16,352 bases of DNA, taken from the NCBI GenBank assembly GCA_943914515.1, contig CALUCI010000123.1, forward strand, positions 1 through 16,352, read 5' to 3'. Position numbers and translations under genes: made by a program. The DNA is from an uncultured Pseudomonas sp. GTDB lineage: Bacteria > Pseudomonadota > Gammaproteobacteria > Pseudomonadales > Pseudomonadaceae. The notes beneath the pieces are model-generated. The model was not told where the DNA came from and searched no databases. It worked only from the letters and a program-made list of their open reading frames with translations. Below are positions 6,769 to 13,568 of the stretch, piece after piece; position 1 is the stretch's first letter; every line of letters starts with the position of its first letter.

Positions 6769-8319
6769 ATGGCTACTTCCCTGCTCCGTCATCCTGGCTT
6801 CCATGCGAAGCAGTCCCCTGAACGCATCGCCGTGGTCATGGCCGAATCGGGCGCCTCGCTCACCTACCGGGAACTGAACGCCTTCGCCAACCGCCTGGCG
6901 CGCTTCTACCAGGCATTCGGCCTGGAATATGGCGACCACGTTGCCTATCAGCTGGAAAACCGCGTCGAGTGCCCGGCCCTGCAGTGGGGCGCGCACTACG
7001 CGGGCCTCTACTACACCTTCCTGAGCACGCGCCTCACCCCCGCCGAAAGCGCCTACATCGTCGAAGACTGCGACGCCCGGGTGCTGGTCCTGAGTGCCAG
7101 GTGCGCAACGCCGGAACTGCTCACGGCCATCGCCGGCCTTGCCCGCCCGCCAGCGGTATTCATCATCGACGCCCCCTGCAATGGCCGGGAGGCGCTGCTC
7201 GCGGCCCTGCAACGCCACGCCCATGGCGATCTGGAAGGCGCCCTCGAAGGCAGCGAGATGCTGTACTCCTCCGGCACCACCGGGCGCCCCAAGGGCGTCA
7301 AACCAACCCTGAGCGGCAAGCCGCTGGGCAGTACCGAAGTGATCGCCGAGCAACTGGAAAAAGCCTTTGCGGTCAACGAGCACTGCGTCTACCTCTCGCC
7401 CGCGCCCTACTACCATGCCGCCCCGCTCAAATGGGTCAGGGGTGTGCACGTGCTGGGCGGCACGGCGATCCTGATGGAGAAGTTCGACCCGCAAGCAGCA
7501 CTGGCAGCCATTGCCGAGTATCAGGTGACCCACAGCCAGTGGGTGCCGACCATGTTCCACCGCCTGCTCAACCTGCCGGCCGAGATCCGCGAGCAGTACG
7601 CCCTGGACAGCCAGCAGGTGGTGGTCCATGCCGCCGCGCCCTGCCCGATCCCGACCAAGCAGGCGATGATCGACTGGTGGGGGCCGATTCTCTATGAGTA
7701 CTACGGCAGCACCGAGCAGATCGGCATGACCATGGCCAACACCAACGACTGGCTCAGGCATCCCGGCACTGTCGGGCGTGCCATCTATGGCCGCCTGCAC
7801 ATCCTCGACGACGCCGGCAAGGCGCTGCCGAACGGGCAGGACGGGCTGGTGTACTTCTCCGACAGCCTGCCGTTCTCCTACCACAAGGATCCGGCCAAGA
7901 CCGCCGAGGCGTACAACGACCGCGGCTGGGCCTGTGTCGGTGATATCGGCCACCTGGATGACGAGGGTTTTCTCTACCTCACCGACCGCCAGAGCAACAT
8001 GATCATCTCCGGTGGCGTCAACGTGTATCCGCAGGAAACCGAGAACGTATTGCTCAACCATCCGCTGGTGCTGGATGCGGCGGTGATCGGCATTCCTGAC
8101 CATGACCTGGGCGAGTCGGTGCACGCCGTGGTGCAACTGCATGATCACAACCAGGCCAACGACGAGCTGGCCGCCGTGCTCAACCAGTTCTGTCGCGGGC
8201 ACCTTTCTTCGATCAAGTGCCCGCGCAGTATCGAGTTCCGCCAGGACCTGCCGCGCGAACCCACCGGCAAACTGCTCAAGCGCCTGCTGCGCGACGAGTA
8301 CACCCGGATCACCGGCTAA
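6769..8319 (+). CDS. AMP-forming acyl-CoA synthetase
   Basis: This 516-residue ANL-family enzyme should activate the acid made by the upstream dehydrogenases to its CoA thioester with ATP. It carries the phosphate loop YSSGTTGRPKG (166-176), the A5 motif YYGSTE (311-316), the A8 region around GDIG (391-394) and GGVNVYPQE, and the A10 motif PTGKLLKR with catalytic Lys501. The start is the ATG at 6769, with CGAGGA ending 8 bases upstream; the longer open frame upstream overlaps the ADH gene and is not coding. It plays the part of AlkK, but the sequence around the phosphate loop and the N-terminal LENR/GLYYTFLSTRLT segment is more like FadD4-type and bile-acid/terpenoid-acid CoA ligases than medium-chain fatty acid ligases. 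That subfamily reading is from memory, so the substrate remains open. Confidence 0.93.
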   Translation: MATSLLRHPGFHAKQSPERIAVVMAESGASLTYRELNAFANRLARFYQAFGLEYGDHVAYQLENRVECPALQWGAHYAGLYYTFLSTRLTPAESAYIVEDCDARVLVLSARCATPELLTAIAGLARPPAVFIIDAPCNGREALLAALQRHAHGDLEGALEGSEMLYSSGTTGRPKGVKPTLSGKPLGSTEVIAEQLEKAFAVNEHCVYLSPAPYYHAAPLKWVRGVHVLGGTAILMEKFDPQAALAAIAEYQVTHSQWVPTMFHRLLNLPAEIREQYALDSQQVVVHAAAPCPIPTKQAMIDWWGPILYEYYGSTEQIGMTMANTNDWLRHPGTVGRAIYGRLHILDDAGKALPNGQDGLVYFSDSLPFSYHKDPAKTAEAYNDRGWACVGDIGHLDDEGFLYLTDRQSNMIISGGVNVYPQETENVLLNHPLVLDAAVIGIPDHDLGESVHAVVQLHDHNQANDELAAVLNQFCRGHLSSIKCPRSIEFRQDLPREPTGKLLKRLLRDEYTRITG

Positions 8320-8329
8320 GGAGGCCAGC

Positions 8330-9553
8330 ATGAAACCTACGTGCATCATCATCGGCGCCAGCCATGCAGGCATCCAGTTGGCGGTAGGCCTGCGCCAGGA
8401 AGGCTGGCAGGGGCGCATTCTGCTGATCGGCGACGAGCCTTGCCTGCCTTATCACCGCCCACCGTTGTCCAAGGCCTACCTGAAAGGGCAAAGCGAGGTG
8501 GCGCTGATTCACCCGCCCGCCAGTCTGGAAAAGCACGCCATCGAGTTCCTGCCTGCCACCCGCGTCGTGCAGATCGACCGCGAGGCTCACGAGGTGGTGC
8601 TGGACAACGGCAGTCGCCTGACCTACGACAAGCTGGCGCTGTGCACCGGCGCCCGCCTGCGTCGCCTGGCCATCGAGGGCGCCGCGCTCGCCGGGGTGCA
8701 CTACCTGCGCGATCTGGCAGACGCCGACCGGCTGCGCGCCGACCTGCCCACGGCGCGCACGGCGGTGGTCATCGGCGCCGGCTACATAGGCCTGGAAACT
8801 GCCGCCAGCCTGCGCCAGGCGGGCCTGGAGGTGCGGGTTCTGGAAGCGGCGCCGCGCGTTCTCGGGCGCAGTGTCGATGAGCCGGTGTCGGCGTTTTTCG
8901 AAGCTTTGCACCGCAGCCACGGCGTAGAGATTCATACCGGCTGCCAGGTCGCCGGGTTGCTCTGCAAGGACCGCGTCGAGGCGGTGCAGTGCGTCGATGG
9001 CACACGCTACCCGGCAGATCTGGTGGTCATTGGCATCGGCGTGGTCGCCAATACCGAACTGGCGCAAGCGGCCGGTCTGGCGGTGGATGACGGCATTGTG
9101 GTGGATAGCCGCTGCCGCACCACCGACCCCGACATCGTTGCCGCCGGCGACTGCACCCGCTTCCCCAGTCCGCACCTGCAACGGCAGGTGCGCCTGGAGT
9201 GCCTGGCCAATGCCAGCGACCAGGCCAGGGTGGCCGCCGCGACCCTCTGCGGCAACGACAGGCAGCATGACGCCCTGCCCTGGTTCTGGTCGGACCAGTA
9301 CGCCACACGCCTGCAGATCGCCGGGATGGTCGATGCCCCCGGGTGCGTGGTACAACGCGGTGATGTGGCTGCGGGCAGTTTTTCCAGGTTCTACCTGCGT
9401 GACGGCGTCATGCTGAGCGCCCTGTGCGTGAACCGCCCGAAGGAGTTCATCGCCTGCAAACGGCTGATCGCCACGGCATCGCCGGTCGATCCGCTCAGGC
9501 TGGCGGATGAAACCTGCGACATCAACGCGGTTCTCTCAGCCCTGCCGGCCTGA
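8330..9553 (+). CDS. Rubredoxin reductase (AlkT-like, NADH-dependent FAD protein)
   Basis: This 407-residue flavoprotein belongs to the AlkT / putidaredoxin reductase family and should pass electrons from NADH to the rubredoxin encoded at 13310. It shows the FAD-binding motif IIGASHAGIQLA (7-18), the PYHRPPLSK segment (40-48), the NAD-binding motif VIGAGYIGLETA (147-158) with Glu172 closing the second strand (NADH preferred), and AAGDC (271-275) for the second FAD contact. The start is the ATG at 8330 with a strong AAGGAGG sequence overlapping the end of the ligase gene; the gap is 10 bp, so the two are surely co-transcribed. The only electron carrier in the window is the rubredoxin, hence the partner call; ferredoxin reductase is the alternative. 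Confidence 0.9.
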   Translation: MKPTCIIIGASHAGIQLAVGLRQEGWQGRILLIGDEPCLPYHRPPLSKAYLKGQSEVALIHPPASLEKHAIEFLPATRVVQIDREAHEVVLDNGSRLTYDKLALCTGARLRRLAIEGAALAGVHYLRDLADADRLRADLPTARTAVVIGAGYIGLETAASLRQAGLEVRVLEAAPRVLGRSVDEPVSAFFEALHRSHGVEIHTGCQVAGLLCKDRVEAVQCVDGTRYPADLVVIGIGVVANTELAQAAGLAVDDGIVVDSRCRTTDPDIVAAGDCTRFPSPHLQRQVRLECLANASDQARVAAATLCGNDRQHDALPWFWSDQYATRLQIAGMVDAPGCVVQRGDVAAGSFSRFYLRDGVMLSALCVNRPKEFIACKRLIATASPVDPLRLADETCDINAVLSALPA

Positions 9554-9569
9554 ACCCGCCCGCCCGACC

Positions 9570-9585
9570 GGTGCAAGGACGCACC
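9570..9585. repeat. Inverted repeat ahead of the first AlkS-like regulator
   Basis: GGTGC-N6-GCACC forms a 5-bp dyad 16 bases after the reductase stop codon, within the 92-bp gap before the regulator gene. It could be a weak RNA hairpin or a protein site. A looser dyad, GATTC-N9-GAATC (9592-9610), follows it. Confidence 0.3.
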
Positions 9586-9611
9586 TGGAGAGATTCCTGC
9601 CGAGTGAATCG

Positions 9612-9636
9612 CTGACCAGATCATCCACTGACCAGA
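9612..9636 (+). promoter_or_regulatory. Direct repeat CTGACCAGA upstream of the first AlkS-like regulator
   Basis: CTGACCAGA occurs at 9612-9620 and 9628-9636, 16 bases apart, ending 9 bases before the ATG at 9646. No good Shine-Dalgarno sequence is present there; the immediate leader is AACAACAATA. Repeats so close to the start could be an operator that blocks transcription or translation, but chance cannot be excluded. Confidence 0.3.
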
Positions 9637-9645
9637 ACAACAATA

Positions 9646-12249
9646 ATGAAGATCTGCTCGCTGCCTCAGGACTATCCACCTGCGGGCTTCATCCCGCGCC
9701 ATCTCTACGATGAGCTGCTGGACAAGCTCACCCGGCACCGCCTGACACTGCTCTGCGCCCCCGGCGGCTACGGCAAGAGCGTGGCCCTGGCCTACTGCAT
9801 GCAGCATCTGCGCCGGGCGAATGCCCAGGGCATCCGGGTGGTGTCCGAGCCAGCGCAATCGAGCGACCGCGATCTGCTGCTGAGCGCCCTCTGTCAGCAC
9901 CTTCCGGACAGCCGTCCGTGCGTCGATGCCTTGATCGACTATCTGAAACAGCTCAAAACCCCACTGGTGCTGTTCATCGACGCCTATGAGCAACTGGACG
10001 GCCCGGACAGCATCCGTCTGCTGGAACAGCTTGTCGAACTCAGGCAGCCACTGCTGCATATCGCCCTGGCCTGCCGCTACCAGCCAGCCCTGAAACTCTC
10101 GCACCTGGAGATGCGCGGGCAGCTCTGCCTGATCGGCAGCCCGCAGCTCGGTTTCAGCAGCGATGAAAGCGCCCTGCTGCTGCCTCGGGAACTGCCGTCG
10201 AGCCAGCGTGAGCATGTGCACCAGTTGACCGAGGGCTGGCCACTGGCAATCGGCTTGTGCCGGGTTATTGCCCGGGATCTGAAACGGTCGGCGCAACTGG
10301 CGGCCTTTTCCGGCCGGGATCGTTACTTGCGCGGTTTCTTCGAAGAGCAGGTGCTGGCACAACTGGATCCCGCCCAATGCGCCTTCCTCGAGCGCTTTGC
10401 CGTGCTCGGCAGCGCGAGTGCGGCGCTGTGTGACTACGCGCTTGAACGCCACGACAGCCAGCGGCAACTGGAATGCCTGTACCGTGCCCGGGCCTTCATC
10501 GAACCAAACGACCGCAACCTCGACGACTACCGGTTGCATCCGCTGTTCCGCGAGTTCCTGCTCGAGCGCCACCCCGACCGGCTGCAGCAGCGAAAACTGC
10601 TGATCCGCGCCACCCGCTGGTCACTGCGCCAGCAGCAGTACCGGCGCGCCGCCGACTACGCCAAGGCCAGTGGCGAACCACGCATCGCCCGCCTGGTCAT
10701 CAGCCGGACCAGCGAAATACTGGTACGCAACCTCGGTGAACTGCCCACCCTCGTCGACTGGACCCGCGACATGCAGGTCAGCCCGCTGTTCGGCTGGAAC
10801 GAGCTGGTGTACTGGTCGACATGGTCGCTGGCCTTTTCCTACTGCTGGCCACAGGCGCACCAGCGGCTGCGTCAGCTCGACGCCGCCCTGTGCCAGAACA
10901 CCAGGCTTGCGCCCCAACAGCGACGCGACTACCGGTCGAAACTCGATTCGCTGGAACTGGTGCTGGCGATCTTCGAGGACAAGACCTCGGACGTCGCCAG
11001 CCGCTCGGTCCAGTGGCTGGAACAGCATGCCGATGTCGATGCCTTCGACGTTGCGGTAATTGCCAGCGCGCAACTGATTGCCCTGCGCCTCGACGCCGAC
11101 TGTACCGGCGCGGCCAACGCCGGCATGCGCGCGGTATCGGCGATCCAGCGTTCCGGCAGCGTCTACGGCAAGATCTGGGTGAACGTGCTGAATGCCCTCT
11201 ATCAACTGGAATTCGGCGACTACAACCATGCCCGCCTGCTGCTCAACGAGCAGTTCTACTCGGCCTCCGAGGAAATCGGCGAGCACTCGGCGATCCTCTC
11301 CACCTGCGCCTTGCTGCTGGCGCGCACCGCCTATGAACGGGATGAGCTGGACAGCGCCAGCGATTACGTCGAAATAGGCTACCGCCACATCCGCAGCCAC
11401 GGCCTCATCGAAACCGCGATCGCCGGAATCAGCGTTCGTGCCCGCCTCGCGGCCCGGGTCAGCCTCGGCGAAGCCCTGCAGGTGCTGGATGATGCCCAGT
11501 CAACCACGGCGGTCTATCCGCCGCGCCTGGAGACACTGGTGCACCAGCAGCGCATCGAATTGCTGCTCGATCACGGCCGCACCCGTGAGGCACTGATCGC
11601 CGCCCAGGCGCTGGAAGGGCTGGATGCCCAGGACGCGCGGGTCGTACCGAGGCTGAACCAGGCCTACGTCGGGCTGCTGCTCGACTGCGCCCGGGAACAG
11701 CACACCGAGGCGGAAAAACACTGCGTGACGCTGCTGCAAGACACGGCGGTGCAACGTCAGCCGTACCTTCATTGCCGTGTCCTGATCGTGCGCTGTGCCC
11801 AACTGGCCCGCGCCGGCAACACCAGTGCAGCGCTGAAGACGCTGTGCAACGCACTGGCGCTGGCCTGCGAGCAGGGGCTGTTCCGGGTGTTTCTCGACCT
11901 GCGGCGGTTCTCCACGGTTGCGCTGCAATGGCTGTGCAACTCGGGCGTGGCCCATCTGCCGGAAGCCCAGCAGGCGCTGTTCAGTCGCCTGTGCAACACC
12001 CTGCAGCTACGGCCACAGCCCGACAGAAAAGTCGCCCACCTGCCGGAGCCACTGTCGAAGCGCGAACTGGAGCTGCTGGCGCTGCTCGAGTCGGGCCTGG
12101 CCTATCAGCAGATTGCCGACCAGTTGTTCATTTCCCTCGCCACGGTCAAATGGCATGTCTACAACATCTACGGCAAGCTCGGCGTGAAGAACCGCTCGGG
12201 AGCGCTGGTAGCGGCCCATCAGTTGCACCTGCTCAAGCGCGTCGATTAA
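9646..12249 (+). CDS. AlkS/MalT-like LuxR-family transcriptional regulator (first copy)
   Basis: This 867-residue STAND-type regulator has an N-terminal ATPase domain, a long helical (TPR-like) middle region from about 400 to 790, and a C-terminal LuxR helix-turn-helix from LSKRELELLALLESG (from residue 803) to IADQLFISLATVKWHVYNIYGKLGV. The Walker A is APGGYGKS (38-45). The Walker B region reads VLFIDAYEQL with Asp112 followed by Ala113, where MalT has two aspartates. Size and layout match AlkS (882 aa), the alkane-responsive activator of the alk genes, and MalT. It should bind an inducer and ATP, then activate promoters, probably of this locus. The ATG at 9646 is the only sensible start (an in-frame GTG at 9604 runs into a stop at 9613); it lacks a clear ribosome site, suggesting low expression. 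Confidence 0.9.
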   Translation: MKICSLPQDYPPAGFIPRHLYDELLDKLTRHRLTLLCAPGGYGKSVALAYCMQHLRRANAQGIRVVSEPAQSSDRDLLLSALCQHLPDSRPCVDALIDYLKQLKTPLVLFIDAYEQLDGPDSIRLLEQLVELRQPLLHIALACRYQPALKLSHLEMRGQLCLIGSPQLGFSSDESALLLPRELPSSQREHVHQLTEGWPLAIGLCRVIARDLKRSAQLAAFSGRDRYLRGFFEEQVLAQLDPAQCAFLERFAVLGSASAALCDYALERHDSQRQLECLYRARAFIEPNDRNLDDYRLHPLFREFLLERHPDRLQQRKLLIRATRWSLRQQQYRRAADYAKASGEPRIARLVISRTSEILVRNLGELPTLVDWTRDMQVSPLFGWNELVYWSTWSLAFSYCWPQAHQRLRQLDAALCQNTRLAPQQRRDYRSKLDSLELVLAIFEDKTSDVASRSVQWLEQHADVDAFDVAVIASAQLIALRLDADCTGAANAGMRAVSAIQRSGSVYGKIWVNVLNALYQLEFGDYNHARLLLNEQFYSASEEIGEHSAILSTCALLLARTAYERDELDSASDYVEIGYRHIRSHGLIETAIAGISVRARLAARVSLGEALQVLDDAQSTTAVYPPRLETLVHQQRIELLLDHGRTREALIAAQALEGLDAQDARVVPRLNQAYVGLLLDCAREQHTEAEKHCVTLLQDTAVQRQPYLHCRVLIVRCAQLARAGNTSAALKTLCNALALACEQGLFRVFLDLRRFSTVALQWLCNSGVAHLPEAQQALFSRLCNTLQLRPQPDRKVAHLPEPLSKRELELLALLESGLAYQQIADQLFISLATVKWHVYNIYGKLGVKNRSGALVAAHQLHLLKRVD

Positions 12250-12267
12250 GCCTGCCCCTTGCTCTCG

Positions 12268-12296
12268 CGCCCTGCCGCAGTTTCTGCGGCGGGGCG
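12268..12296 (+). terminator. Strong hairpin after the first regulator gene
   Basis: CGCCCTGCCGCAG (12268-12280) pairs with CTGCGGCGGGGCG (12284-12296) around a TTT loop: a 13-bp stem with one T-G wobble, 18 bases past the regulator stop codon. There is no T-run after it, but its strength and position make a terminator or transcript-end role likely. It would separate the first five genes from the oxygenase-rubredoxin-regulator group, which then needs its own promoter in 12297-12422; I could not pick out convincing -35/-10 boxes there. Confidence 0.65.
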
Positions 12297-12422
12297 TCGG
12301 CAATGGTCGTCCGCAAGCAAACAACCCTCCCGCCAAACCAGACTTTTTCCTAGGTTCTCCCGCCTGGGCGAATGCCAGAGTGCGCATACAAAAACAACAT
12401 TGGCAAACGCCGTGGAGACACT

Positions 12423-13313
12423 ATGAGTACCGCCAAAAACAAGGACATCGCACTTCGCAAACTGATGGATGCGCCGCTGCTGGCATGGCCGACCCTTCTG
12501 CTTTTCTTCGGATCCCTGACCACCCTCGGGCTGGTGGATTACCACGCGCTGGCAGGGAATATCCCGCTCTGGGCCGGCACCCTGATCAACGGTCTGACGA
12601 TCTACCTGCTGTTCAGTTGCGTGCATGATTCGTCCCATGGGGCCATTTCGCGCATCAAGTGGATCAACGAACTGCCGGGCCATATCGGCATGTTCTTCTT
12701 CGGCCCGATCGCACCGTTCAACGTTGCCCGCTTCATCCACATGCAGCATCACCGCTTCACCAACGACAACAGCCTCGACCCCGATCATTTCGGCCACCGG
12801 ATGGACTGGCTGTTTCCCCTGCGCTGGAGCAACTTCGACTACTTCTACACCCAGTACTTCTTCATGCGGGCGCCGGCGGCGATGCGCAAGAAGTTCCTGC
12901 CGCGGCTGATCATCCACTTCAGCGTGATCATCGCCGTGCTGATCGGCCTGACCCTGGCCGGCTATGGCCTCGAGGCGCTGATGCTGTGGATCCTGCCGAC
13001 CCGCATCAGTTCGTTCCTGTTCGTCATGGCCTTCGTCTACCTGCCGCACGAACCCTTCCAGAGCACGGCAAAGCAGGATGAGTACCGTGCGTCCAACATC
13101 CGTCCCGGCGCCGAATGGCTGCTGACCCCGTTGCTGGCCTACCAGAACTACCACCTGATGCACCACCTGTACCCGACCGCGCCCTTCTACAACATGATCA
13201 AGCTCTGGGAACTGCGGCACGCCGAGCACATGGCCAATGCACCGCTGATCGTGAAGACCTTCGGCCTGCAGCCAGTCGAAGAGCAGGCACGCAGCGGGAG
13301 GGATGCAGCATGA
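12423..13313 (+). CDS. Membrane di-iron oxygenase of the fatty acid desaturase superfamily (candidate rubredoxin-dependent monooxygenase)
   Basis: This 296-residue integral membrane protein has the three histidine boxes of the desaturase/hydroxylase superfamily: HDSSH (68-72), HMQHH (106-110) and HLMHH (244-248), plus His209. Hydrophobic spans lie at about 17-38, 49-66, 163-180 and 183-207. The start is the ATG at 12423, with GTGGAG about 5 bases upstream; an in-frame ATG at 12372 has no ribosome site. It is not AlkB: AlkB is about 400 aa with different boxes and an NYXEHYG motif, absent here. The box pattern is that of acyl desaturases, MocD-like proteins and carotenoid hydroxylases. Its gene overlaps the rubredoxin gene and sits in a locus with rubredoxin reductase, ADH, ALDH and ligase, so terminal hydroxylation of a hydrocarbon-like substrate is the best inference; a desaturase acting on lipids is the alternative. 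Confidence 0.88.
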   Translation: MSTAKNKDIALRKLMDAPLLAWPTLLLFFGSLTTLGLVDYHALAGNIPLWAGTLINGLTIYLLFSCVHDSSHGAISRIKWINELPGHIGMFFFGPIAPFNVARFIHMQHHRFTNDNSLDPDHFGHRMDWLFPLRWSNFDYFYTQYFFMRAPAAMRKKFLPRLIIHFSVIIAVLIGLTLAGYGLEALMLWILPTRISSFLFVMAFVYLPHEPFQSTAKQDEYRASNIRPGAEWLLTPLLAYQNYHLMHHLYPTAPFYNMIKLWELRHAEHMANAPLIVKTFGLQPVEEQARSGRDAA

Positions 13314-13468
13314 AGCGCTGGCAATGCCGTTACTGCTCGTTCGTCTACGACGAAGCCCTCGGACTGCCGGCAGAAGGCATCGCTGCCGGAACGCCGCTGA
13401 GCGACGTCCCCGATGAGTGGATGTGTCCCGACTGCGGCGCGACCAAGGTCGATTTCGACGAAATCTGA
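13310..13468 (+). CDS. Rubredoxin
   Basis: This 52-residue protein is a complete rubredoxin: the iron is held by Cys6 and Cys9 (CRYC) and Cys39 and Cys42 (CPDCG), with the conserved FVYDEALG and PDEWMCPDCG segments and a C-terminal acidic patch. It carries single electrons from the reductase at 8330 to the membrane oxygenase. Its ATG overlaps the TGA of the oxygenase gene (ATGA at 13310-13313), with GGGAGGG upstream inside that gene, so translation of the two is probably coupled and their products made in similar amounts. Longer open frames in the same phase extend into the oxygenase gene and are not coding. Whether it is of the type able to serve AlkB-like enzymes cannot be settled by eye. 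Confidence 0.95.
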   Translation: MKRWQCRYCSFVYDEALGLPAEGIAAGTPLSDVPDEWMCPDCGATKVDFDEI

Positions 13469-13482
13469 TTCGTGACCTACCT

Positions 13483-13504
13483 GGAGGGGCCACCCCACCC
13501 CTCC
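13483..13504 (+). terminator. GC-rich hairpin between rubredoxin and the second regulator
   Basis: GGAGGGG (13483-13489) pairs with CCCCTCC (13498-13504) over an 8-base loop, 14 bases after the rubredoxin stop. A second possible pairing, GGCCCC (13505-13510) with GGGGCC (13534-13539), lies next to it. There is no T-run. It may lower read-through from the oxygenase-rubredoxin message into the regulator gene, or protect the message end. Confidence 0.45.
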
Positions 13505-13568
13505 GGCCCCTGCCGAACAGAACCATCAGCGTCGGGGCCTTCGCGGCTCCGTCGATCAGGAGTCGAAA

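Noticed and set aside
9586..9600. Possible sigma-54 promoter before the first regulator (GG-N10-GC)
   Set aside because: Only the GG and GC spacing fits; TGGAGA and CTGC match the TGGCAC/TTGC consensus poorly.
9604..9615. In-frame GTG start for the first regulator at 9604
   Set aside because: The frame meets a TGA at 9613.
12372..12422. Earlier ATG for the oxygenase gene at 12372
   Set aside because: No ribosome site precedes it and the added 17 residues are polar and unlike the family; the ATG at 12423 follows GTGGAG.
12423..13313. Calling the membrane protein AlkB or XylM
   Set aside because: It is too short (296 aa), its histidine boxes are HDSSH/HMQHH/HLMHH, and the AlkB NYXEHYG motif is missing; no XylA-like reductase is present.
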